NCBI GenBank assembly: GCA_937996675.1
Contig: CALKUN010000007.1
Span: forward strand, 1-19,818
Length of the DNA stretch: 19,818 nt
Source: an uncultured Candidatus Saccharibacteria bacterium
GTDB taxonomy: Bacteria > Patescibacteriota > Saccharimonadia > CAILAD01 > GCA-016700035
Direction: 5' to 3'
Position 1 is the first letter of the stretch. Every line of letters starts with the position of its first letter. The translations under genes and the position numbers were made by a program. Of the stretch, positions 12,834-19,443 are shown piece after piece. The notes under the pieces were generated by a model. That model was not told the DNA's origin and ran no database searches. It saw only the letters and a list, made by a program, of their open reading frames with translations.

Positions 12834-13463
12834 ATGGATAGTGAGCATACTCCCGAAACATCCGAAGCAAGCTCCAGTAGTTTTTCTGTCGAGGATCTCC
12901 GCCATATCGCCTTCGAGGGACTTCCCACTCGACTCGGCTTCGTGGAGACTGAAGCCGCCAGTGAAATCCGCGAGCAGGCTGCCGCTGCCATGCAGCGCGA
13001 TGACCCCGAGTGGCGCGAACTACTGGGAACTTTCATGGATCTCGGACGCGATCAAACCGATCTGCTCGATGGAGAGGAGCATGCTAAGGCCCAGCTGGGG
13101 CTGAATATAGCCATTGCGCAGATCTATGCCGCAGGACACAGATATGACGCCGCCGGTACTGCCATCATGGACGCACAGACGCTGGCTACGAATGCTGACC
13201 TCACCGATTGCAAGCCACAGCTCCTCCTTGAGCTCACCCATCTGCGTACCCTCATCACTCCGGATTACCCGCCGACCGACATAGATTTGACTACCGATGA
13301 AATACTGCGACGGTGCAAGGGCTATCTCTCGACAGAAGATATCTACGAGCTTGAAGATATGGACCCCGAGAGTCTTCTTGGAGCACTGTACGGGCTGCTT
13401 CCTCAAGAAGGTGTAGAAGATGTCGAAGATTTCTTGGCTCGCCGTGACATCTTGCCTCAATAG
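12834..13463 (+). CDS. Acidic helical protein, 209 aa, unknown
   Basis: This soluble protein is rich in Asp, Glu, Leu and Ala. After a Ser/Glu-rich disordered start (about residues 1-18) it appears all-helical. The region QLGLNIAIAQIYAAGHRYDA and the following AIMDAQTLATNA look like a TPR-type helix pair. The tail repeats acidic short helices (EDIYELEDMDPESLL, EGVEDVEDFLARRD). No catalytic motif, cysteine cluster or membrane segment was found, and I do not recognise the family. A TPR-like fold would suggest protein binding (inference). It is divergent from purB across 125 bases. The 13533 gene has its own promoter, so this is probably monocistronic. Confidence 0.75.
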   Translation: MDSEHTPETSEASSSSFSVEDLRHIAFEGLPTRLGFVETEAASEIREQAAAAMQRDDPEWRELLGTFMDLGRDQTDLLDGEEHAKAQLGLNIAIAQIYAAGHRYDAAGTAIMDAQTLATNADLTDCKPQLLLELTHLRTLITPDYPPTDIDLTTDEILRRCKGYLSTEDIYELEDMDPESLLGALYGLLPQEGVEDVEDFLARRDILPQ

Positions 13464-13471
13464 CTTATGTA

Positions 13472-13500
13472 TAGACAAAGTTGCTAAAATGTAGTATTAT
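13472..13500 (+). promoter_or_regulatory. Promoter of the 13533 gene
   Basis: TAGACA (13472-13477), a 17-bp spacer and TATTAT (13495-13500). The -35 is identical to that of the 6076 gene. Confidence 0.65.
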
Positions 13501-13532
13501 ATCTAGGTTCGCACGTACCTCGAAAGGACCCT

Positions 13533-13901
13533 ATGACCACCAAAACTGCCCTCGGCGGTGCAACCAAAAACCCGCTTTGGACGATGCTCGTGGCGTGCAT
13601 CGCCACCCTCGTCGTCCTGATCGTGCTCAACGCGATCCTTGGAGCCCTTGCCTGGCTCGTCGTCGGCTTCGTTGTCGTCACCGTCGGCGCAAACCTTGTG
13701 CACTTCTACACAGACACGAAGTACTCGACCATCACCGATGGCGCCTTCATCACCCTGTGGATCGTCACCATCCTGGCGTTCTCGTTCACAAGTGCTCGGT
13801 TCTTCCCGTGCGTCTTCTGGCTCATCGGTGGCGCCCTGGGTGTCGCGCTCTTCCACTGGCTCGAGCCAGCCCCAGACCCCGCCGCGGAAACAACCGCGTA
13901 A
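13533..13901 (+). CDS. Small multi-TM membrane protein, 122 aa
   Basis: Four hydrophobic segments are visible: about residues 15-38, 40-57, 70-86 and 92-108, ending in a short Pro/Ala tail. The ATG at 13533 has AAAGGA 4 nt upstream. No family signature is recognised. The promoter type (TAGACA), GC-rich codons and strong terminator are shared with the genes at 6076 and 8760, so it may be expressed with them. The function is unknown. Confidence 0.8.
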   Translation: MTTKTALGGATKNPLWTMLVACIATLVVLIVLNAILGALAWLVVGFVVVTVGANLVHFYTDTKYSTITDGAFITLWIVTILAFSFTSARFFPCVFWLIGGALGVALFHWLEPAPDPAAETTA

Positions 13902-13906
13902 CCCCC

Positions 13907-13933
13907 GTGCCCTCACGAAATTCGTGAGGGCAC
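13907..13933 (+). terminator. Terminator between convergent units
   Basis: GTGCCCTCACGA (13907-13918) pairs perfectly with TCGTGAGGGCAC (13922-13933) around a 3-base loop, with TGTCATTTTG after it. It starts 5 bases past the stop at 13901 and also faces the end of the minus-strand polysaccharide operon. Confidence 0.85.
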
Positions 13934-13943
13934 TGTCATTTTG

Positions 13944-14281
13944 TTACTTTTTTACGTCGTAAAGGCTGACGCCAATTTTCTCCTGCGAGAGTCGCGCGAG
14001 AATGTCGTGCAAGACCTGCTGATGATCCCCTAACTTTCAGCAGAAATAGCAATGTAGTCATCGACAGCATCAGCTCCCAGCAAACTTATCCAGTATCCAG
14101 GGTAAGTACCCACATTCAGCGCGCATCTGCTCGCCAGGAGAATGACACCGCGACAGACTTCCGTATTGTCGTCCAGTTTGAAACCTAGGAACAACCCAAC
14201 ATCACCGAATTGCGATCGAATAATGGAGTTAGCTTTGACTAAGTATCCAGGCGTACAGATAGCTGCGCGAGTTTGCTCCAT
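13944..14281 (-). pseudogene. Frameshifted ORF after the GH81 gene
   Basis: An ORF from ATG 14281 to TAG 14030 overlaps the GH81 3' end and reads like a folded domain from about residue 13 (YLVKANSIIRSQFGDVGLFL, later GYWISLLGADAVDDYIAISAE). Just before its stop, a -1 shift at the GAAAG run (about 14033-14037) enters a second coding-like frame, K-L-G-D-H-Q-Q-V-L-H-D-I-L-A-R-L-S and then QEKIGVSLYDVKK, that ends at TAA 13944. Loss of one A from an AAAA run would explain it. The true start is unclear; the first codons are out-of-frame GH81 sequence. I do not recognise the product. It could be a decayed fourth gene of the operon. Confidence 0.45.
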
Positions 14282-16223
14282 CGATATATTCTGTCGGTAA
14301 TGCCTTGGCGGCAGAGAGTTTTGCAGTCGAATCTAAGCCCGTATCGTACATAAGAATATAATCACCAAACTGCACATTATTATTTCCGCTAGTCGCCTCA
14401 GCGACATGCTTCTTGATGACCGAGGCTCCATAATTAAGTACATTTCGCATAGTCGGATTCATTGGGATCAGCAAAATACCAAGTTTGGCATTTGCAGCTG
14501 GGCTGAAGAATGTACTATAGTCTCGCTTTCCACCCCAATTGAGAGAAATAAGAGAATGGGTGTATTTTTTGTTAAAGGGAGCTTGCGAGGCATCAATATT
14601 TAGCCAGTATGACGAAGCCGCCGTAGATTCGTTACTCAGCATCCAGCGAGCTTGTAGCTCCAAGTCTGCATCCTGCGTCAGGCGCGCCCATAGCGTGCAT
14701 GCCGCCCAGGCATTGATAGCTTCCGAGGTCGATTCTTGATTATTCCCATCAGCAAATGGTGCGCTACCAGATGCCCATGAGTGACCAAAGTACGGATCGA
14801 ATGATCGGCGGAGAGGTAGGCCCTCACCAGTGCGATAGTTGGCTATATCCGCCACAAGCAAATCAACAGCCGCTCGATTTTCCCGAAGGAATCTCTCGTC
14901 ATACCTGGCAAGTATGCTCGCAGCATAGATAAAATATCCATAATGAAAGTGATGATCATTCATTTCTTCTGAGCCAAAGGAGGCTCTTTCGCCGACAATA
15001 CTTTTAAACGCGTCGTCATAATAAAAGTATTTAAGAGATCGTTCACCAGAGATGGCAAGCCACTGTGTTAGCTCTTGATTGAGCTTGACCTGCATTGTAC
15101 TCGCTATGTCAGACTCGCCAAGTTGCTTAGCGAGATCAAGGAGCTGGGCTGCCCTATAGAGTTCCTTGCCACTAAAGTATGTGTCGCTGGCTCCGAACTT
15201 AGTAGCATTAATATCCTGGCGCAGTTGAGTAACAAGCAAGTCCCTGTCAGTAGGGCTAACATGCGATATATCTAGGCCCTCTGCGACGGTTATCGCAGGA
15301 GTCGTGAAGGCAAAATGCGAGCCAGCTACAGCACGCGCTTCGCCGTACAGGGTCTGATACTTCATTATCGAGGTATCGTTATTTCTTTGATGAGGTAAAT
15401 AGGTTATAACGGTCGGCTTTCCTTGAGCTGTTCGAATCTCGATATCTGTACGATACTCATTCCCCTGCTCTGCATACTTTACCTCTGCCCCGATAATGCG
15501 GCTGTCGGCATATCGCTCCAGACCATCTGGCCTGCCCGTCGCCAAAGCGTAAATCGTGACAAACCCATCGGACGGCAATCCTACCCGTACAGAGTCACCC
15601 GACATCTCAAATGTTGCACCCTGATATCCGCGGGCAATGATTGTGCTCTTGCCAAGAGCATATGCGGCGCTCGATTCGTTCCGGGCCGATATTTTGCCCG
15701 GAGTCCGTATTTCAAGCCGACTCGATTGCTTTGCAGTGTACTGGATATATGGTGAGCCAGCAGTAATTGTGACTACACCTAATTCCCCAGACTCACTACG
15801 ATATGTAAGGTCGAGACTAAGCTCATCATAGCGAGTGACCCGATAGGATTTAGCACCCTCGGGCGCAATATCTAGGCTATCGATGACCGTACCCATGACA
15901 GAATTTTGGGTGGGGCTGATAGTGGGCAGCCCAATCGAAAAACTGTCTTCATTCGGTGTGACACCAAGAGGACTCGGGAAGATAGTTTGGGGCTTCTTTT
16001 GCAAGACAGCTCCACTAAACCACTTGTTCGTAGGCGGAGTGAGACCAGGATCCAGATGTGACGTATCGATACCACTAACCGACTTCGTCGGAAGTGCATG
16101 GAGCGCTGCGGTACTCACTAACGAAGATGGGGCTGTCATCTTTGAACCATACCGCTTTGCATACAGAATCGAGCTCAGAGCAATAATAAGCACGATAGCA
16201 AGTACTGCAAAAAGCTTCTTCAT
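14229..16223 (-). CDS. GH81 endo-beta-1,3-glucanase, membrane-anchored
   Basis: This 664-aa glycoside hydrolase of family 81 cuts beta-1,3-glucan internally with inversion. The N-terminus (residues 1-22) is an uncleaved-looking signal anchor, so the enzyme should sit outside the membrane. Family marks include PTNKWFSG (64-71), NDHHFHYGYFIYAAS (422-436, with Asp423 as the likely acid), GHSWASG (480-486) and DGNNQESTSEAINAW (492-506, with Glu497/Glu501 as candidate bases). The length fits the catalytic domain plus a short linker. The start lies one base after the stop of the HlyD-like gene, so translation is coupled. In the operon it is the counterpart of BcsZ or AlgL: a hydrolase that trims or releases the polymer made by the GT2 synthase. 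Confidence 0.92.
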   Translation of the reverse strand: MKKLFAVLAIVLIIALSSILYAKRYGSKMTAPSSLVSTAALHALPTKSVSGIDTSHLDPGLTPPTNKWFSGAVLQKKPQTIFPSPLGVTPNEDSFSIGLPTISPTQNSVMGTVIDSLDIAPEGAKSYRVTRYDELSLDLTYRSESGELGVVTITAGSPYIQYTAKQSSRLEIRTPGKISARNESSAAYALGKSTIIARGYQGATFEMSGDSVRVGLPSDGFVTIYALATGRPDGLERYADSRIIGAEVKYAEQGNEYRTDIEIRTAQGKPTVITYLPHQRNNDTSIMKYQTLYGEARAVAGSHFAFTTPAITVAEGLDISHVSPTDRDLLVTQLRQDINATKFGASDTYFSGKELYRAAQLLDLAKQLGESDIASTMQVKLNQELTQWLAISGERSLKYFYYDDAFKSIVGERASFGSEEMNDHHFHYGYFIYAASILARYDERFLRENRAAVDLLVADIANYRTGEGLPLRRSFDPYFGHSWASGSAPFADGNNQESTSEAINAWAACTLWARLTQDADLELQARWMLSNESTAASSYWLNIDASQAPFNKKYTHSLISLNWGGKRDYSTFFSPAANAKLGILLIPMNPTMRNVLNYGASVIKKHVAEATSGNNNVQFGDYILMYDTGLDSTAKLSAAKALPTEYIDGANSRSYLYAWILSQS

Positions 16224-16224
16224 A

Positions 16225-16953
16225 TTACTTATCTGATTTAGGATTGAACGCCGTCATCACACTCACCATCAGCTTGTTGTACCAAGTCTTATTGTCTAGA
16301 TACAATGATGTCTCGACTGGAGATCCTACTGAAAAAGTATTTGTATTGACGCGCGCCCGGTCAAAGCGAGCACGTATTGTCGTCAGAATCTGCTTGTCGA
16401 TCGTGTCGAGTGAGATGTCGTAGACCGCTCCATCTACTACTGTATTATCGGGGAAGACTATCTTGACCTTGCTGTTTTTATTGAGCCTAGCGTAGTCTGG
16501 CGGAGACAGTCTATACGTCGCAGAGATGTAGAGCTTATCTTCACTGTTAATCTCTGCGATCTGGCTATTAGCTGGTACAAATGCGCCTTCGCGAAATGAA
16601 ATGGTCTGGACTTGCCCAGGAGCAGCTGCCGATATCAAAACGCGTCCGTTGTCCGTGAGCGAATATAGCAACGAAGCTTTAGCGACGTCGTTATTGCGAA
16701 TAGCATCACTAAGGGTCTGGCTACGCAACTCAAACAGTGGGTCATTCGTCTTCACAAAGGAGCCCTCATCAACATATTCCTTGGTGAGTACCCCTGAGTA
16801 ATCGATACCGACAGTGTAACTATCAGACTGGAGCTGTGCCTCAACCGAGGAGGCTCGGGACATCGAATAATCAAGATATACAAATAACCCTGCACATATG
16901 ATAGAGATTGTTATTATCCCAAGTATCAACTTGAGTCGAGTGGCGAATTTCAT
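16225..16953 (-). CDS. HlyD/Alg44-like membrane adaptor
   Basis: This 242-aa protein has one N-terminal membrane helix (about residues 8-28) and an extracytoplasmic beta-rich region with the split barrel-sandwich (biotinyl-lipoyl-like) hybrid: YSGVLTKEYVDEGSFVKTND is the first half (about 53-72) and GQVQTISFREGAFVPANSQI the second half (about 113-132). The coiled-coil hairpin between them is very short. A beta-barrel domain follows (about 145-230). The fold matches HlyD-type adaptors and the periplasmic part of Alg44. In this operon it probably binds the synthase and guides or holds the growing glucan. ATG at 16953 overlaps the GT2 stop (ATGA) and has AGGAG 8 nt upstream. Confidence 0.85.
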   Translation of the reverse strand: MKFATRLKLILGIITISIICAGLFVYLDYSMSRASSVEAQLQSDSYTVGIDYSGVLTKEYVDEGSFVKTNDPLFELRSQTLSDAIRNNDVAKASLLYSLTDNGRVLISAAAPGQVQTISFREGAFVPANSQIAEINSEDKLYISATYRLSPPDYARLNKNSKVKIVFPDNTVVDGAVYDISLDTIDKQILTTIRARFDRARVNTNTFSVGSPVETSLYLDNKTWYNKLMVSVMTAFNPKSDK

Positions 16954-18641
16954 ACTTTTTTCTCCTGAAATAGCGTTACTTTATTGTTCTGACGACGACG
17001 TTTATTTGATACAGCAGTTCGCCGAGAGAGATGCGACTCCTTGCGAGCTATGTAAATGAAGTAACCGAAGATTATTGCATTGAATGCGCACCATGCGATA
17101 GAGACAGAGAATTCTTGAGTGTACATACTCTTCCACACCCCTACTCCTGTGGTCCAAAACAGAAATGTGAAGATATAGACCTGAATATGTATGTAGTTGA
17201 ATGGGGAGTCGTATGAGTCGACACGATTTGTTGCCTGCCACGATTCATCCCGGCCTCGCAAGGCATTCATACTCGCCTTGATATATATAGGGAATGATGC
17301 AGCTGAGAGCATGAGGGTCTCAAGCTTCAGGCCTCCCATTGTGTACATCGAGAGCACAAGCTGAGTAGCGTAAAAGCCTGAATACAACAGAGCCCATTGA
17401 TAAAACGGTATATCGAGTGCGATCGGAGTGAGGTTTAAGTATATCTGCAATGCCGGCAAGAGCAACAACCCTGCAATCGCAAATCCATTAAAATAGAATG
17501 CTGTAGTTGCGAAGTATTGAATGCGCTGATCAAATGTAAGGCGCTTGTTGAGGAGAGGGTTCCGATGGAAGAAAATCTCAAAACTCCCAGTCGCCCAACG
17601 CAATTGTTGCTGAGAGTAGGCCTTGATTGTCTCTGGAGTCTTCCCGACTGCAAGAACTTTGTTTATATATATAGACTGATATCGATGCTCATGTAGAAGC
17701 ATTGATGTCCAAATATCTTCAGACTTGGAAGCGGTGTACATCCCGCCGATTTTTTCGATCGCACTACGCCTGAATATCACATTTGTACCCACGCAAAAGG
17801 CGGCGTTAAATTTATTCTTACCCACCTGTACAAGAGAGTAAAAAACATGCTGCATATAGCTCGCTGCGGTGGAGATAAAATTCTGTTGATTTCGATAGTA
17901 CTGTGGGGTCTGTACGAAAGCCATCCGTTTGTTTTCAAAAAATGGTATGGTCTCGACGATAAAATGTGGGTCAGCCACGAAATCAGCATCAAAGATGACA
18001 AAATATTCTCCAGATGTTTTCGTCAAAGCATAATTTATGTTACCCGCCTTCGCATGCTCATTGGTTGGACGCCGAATATAGCCGATATGTAGCTCCCGAG
18101 CAAGCGCTTTTACTTGATCAGACTTGCCGTCGTCTAAAATGTATGTCTCGTGTTTACCGTACAGCGCTTTCGCAGCCAGAGCGGTCTCGCGTATATCCGA
18201 GAGTGATTCCCCGTATACCGGTATAAAAACATCAACTGTAATGACCTTACCCCGAATGACCATCTGGCGGGCAGGTGAAGAAGTTACTGTAATCGCATCA
18301 ATTTCCTTATGGATAGCGGCCGAGTGCATACCAAACAAGCTATCCTGCGTTATGTGGTATCCGAAGTTACGAGGATTAATTCGCCCATTCAAGATTGTCC
18401 AAAACGATATGACACCATGAAGGACGAGGAAGACTTCTGCAATAATAACGATCAAGTACGGGAAGAGGTCGCCCCGATAAGCTGGCTGCAGGAGAAAAGC
18501 TAGGTATACCCCTGCACCTAAGAGCGCCGACATAATGATAAATGTGACGTACGGGGAATTAATATGATGTTCAAGCTCTGCTACGGGAGCAACAGCCGGA
18601 ATCATCGCCGTTCGGCTATGGCGTGTGGAGATCTTTTTCAT
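16950..18641 (-). CDS. BcsA-like processive GT2 glycan synthase
   Basis: This 563-aa membrane glycosyltransferase belongs to the cellulose/curdlan synthase class. Two N-terminal helices (about 33-55 and 60-85) precede a cytoplasmic GT2 domain (about 135-350) with all the processive-synthase motifs: DD at 170-171, DAD at 218-220, FCVGTN at 282-287, SED at 307-309 (in place of TED) and QQLRW at 345-349. About five more helices follow (376-400 onward) and form the channel. There is no C-terminal PilZ domain, so direct c-di-GMP control is not expected. The linked GH81 hydrolase suggests the product is a beta-1,3-glucan, but sequence alone does not fix the linkage. It is the first gene of the operon. 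The ATG has no Shine-Dalgarno; a TGC-TATAAA -10 ends 6 nt before it. Confidence 0.93.
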   Translation of the reverse strand: MKKISTRHSRTAMIPAVAPVAELEHHINSPYVTFIIMSALLGAGVYLAFLLQPAYRGDLFPYLIVIIAEVFLVLHGVISFWTILNGRINPRNFGYHITQDSLFGMHSAAIHKEIDAITVTSSPARQMVIRGKVITVDVFIPVYGESLSDIRETALAAKALYGKHETYILDDGKSDQVKALARELHIGYIRRPTNEHAKAGNINYALTKTSGEYFVIFDADFVADPHFIVETIPFFENKRMAFVQTPQYYRNQQNFISTAASYMQHVFYSLVQVGKNKFNAAFCVGTNVIFRRSAIEKIGGMYTASKSEDIWTSMLLHEHRYQSIYINKVLAVGKTPETIKAYSQQQLRWATGSFEIFFHRNPLLNKRLTFDQRIQYFATTAFYFNGFAIAGLLLLPALQIYLNLTPIALDIPFYQWALLYSGFYATQLVLSMYTMGGLKLETLMLSAASFPIYIKASMNALRGRDESWQATNRVDSYDSPFNYIHIQVYIFTFLFWTTGVGVWKSMYTQEFSVSIAWCAFNAIIFGYFIYIARKESHLSRRTAVSNKRRRQNNKVTLFQEKKV

Positions 18642-18647
18642 AAGTGA

Positions 18648-18656
18648 TTTATAGCA
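18648..18656 (-). promoter_or_regulatory. Extended -10 of the polysaccharide operon
   Basis: On the minus strand TGC (18656-18654) followed by TATAAA (18653-18648) ends exactly 6 nt before the synthase ATG at 18641. The upstream sequence is AT-rich without a clear -35. A leaderless operon mRNA is expected. Confidence 0.55.
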
Positions 18657-18732
18657 TTTTTTATATGCTACTTTAGATATATAATAACATATTGATTTAC
18701 TTATTACAATATTTCTCTACTTTACAGGAAGT

Positions 18733-18775
18733 GTCGTCTGGTCAACTATAGCCTTGTATTTAGCCACCAGATGAC
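18733..18775. repeat. Imperfect inverted repeat in divergent gap
   Basis: GTCGTCTGGT (18733-18742) pairs with ACCAGATGAC (18766-18775), 10 pairs with one G-U, across a 23-base loop. It lies between the divergent synthase operon and the 18864 gene. It may be a regulatory hairpin or binding site. The rest of 18657-18798 is AT-rich with nothing recognised. Confidence 0.3.
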
Positions 18776-18798
18776 CAGCTATCACTCCTGAATAGTGC

Positions 18799-18829
18799 AC
18801 CTTGATTAAACTAATCAAGGTTGTATAAT
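18799..18829 (+). promoter_or_regulatory. Promoter with palindromic operator
   Basis: TTGATT (18802-18807), a 16-bp spacer and TATAAT (18824-18829) form a near-consensus promoter. The -35 lies inside a perfect 10-bp inverted repeat, ACCTTGATTA-AAC-TAATCAAGGT (18799-18821). The half-sites TTGAT and ATCAA equal FNR half-sites, but their spacing is 7, not 4. A repressor bound here would block the promoter. Confidence 0.7.
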
Positions 18830-18863
18830 AGCGACTACTTCTTTCCCCGCCCGAAAGGCAATC

Positions 18864-19370
18864 ATGCTCACAAAAGAAGAGTACCGCGAACGTCTCAAAA
18901 CAAAAGAAGGGCGCCGCAAACTGGCTACCCGCCAGCTCTTGCACATGCTCTTTTGTGCCGCCATCCTCGGCCTTCACTTCGTCAAGGTGTACCCGCAGGC
19001 GACAAACTGGTTTACCCAATGGGCCGCGCCTGTCTTTGTCGGCTGGATGATCCTGAGTGATCTCAATGCTGCATACAGCGCACTCCGGCACAAGAACAGG
19101 TACAACAATCTGGCATGCCGCACGATCTACCACCAGCTCAAGGACGGACATTGGAAGTCAGTCAAAGCGATCAAGGTTCATCAACGAGAGTCGGACAGGC
19201 TCTACACGGTGATACTTGGAGACCTCGTCGACGAAGGTCTCCTGGAAAAATCGCAGCTCGGATATCGCATCGCTCAGGGTAAGCAAATCTTGCTCTGCGA
19301 GCTCGTCGGTGCGATGACACACCCCATTCCATTGAGTCTACGGACCAGACAAGCTCGTCGTACCCGATGA
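18864..19370 (+). CDS. Membrane protein with possible winged-helix tail
   Basis: This 168-aa protein has a basic N-terminal segment (MLTKEEYRERLKTKEGRRK), two hydrophobic helices (about residues 23-43 and 51-68) and a cytoplasmic C-terminal part (about 85-168). The C-terminal part has the helix-turn-helix-like order LKDGHWKSVKAI, then DRLYTVILGDLVDEGLL, and the wing-like strand EKSQLGYRIAQGKQI. This resembles a small winged-helix, such as those telling 'long' from 'short' N-acting regulators, but no family is assigned. The ATG at 18864 has AAAGG 5 nt upstream. The promoter carries a 10-bp palindrome. If the tail binds DNA it may control itself (inference). Confidence 0.75.
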   Translation: MLTKEEYRERLKTKEGRRKLATRQLLHMLFCAAILGLHFVKVYPQATNWFTQWAAPVFVGWMILSDLNAAYSALRHKNRYNNLACRTIYHQLKDGHWKSVKAIKVHQRESDRLYTVILGDLVDEGLLEKSQLGYRIAQGKQILLCELVGAMTHPIPLSLRTRQARRTR

Positions 19371-19377
19371 ACCAATT

Positions 19378-19423
19378 ACCCCAAGTAACACGCACTGCGC
19401 GTATCGCCTGGGGTTCATTTTTC
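19378..19423 (+). terminator. Probable terminator of the 18864 gene
   Basis: ACCCCA (19378-19383) pairs with TGGGGT (19409-19414). Inside is a second small stem (ACaCGC/GCGcGT around ACT). TCATTTTTC follows. It starts 7 bases after the stop at 19370. Confidence 0.5.
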
Positions 19424-19443
19424 AATGATAAACTGGTAGCAGT

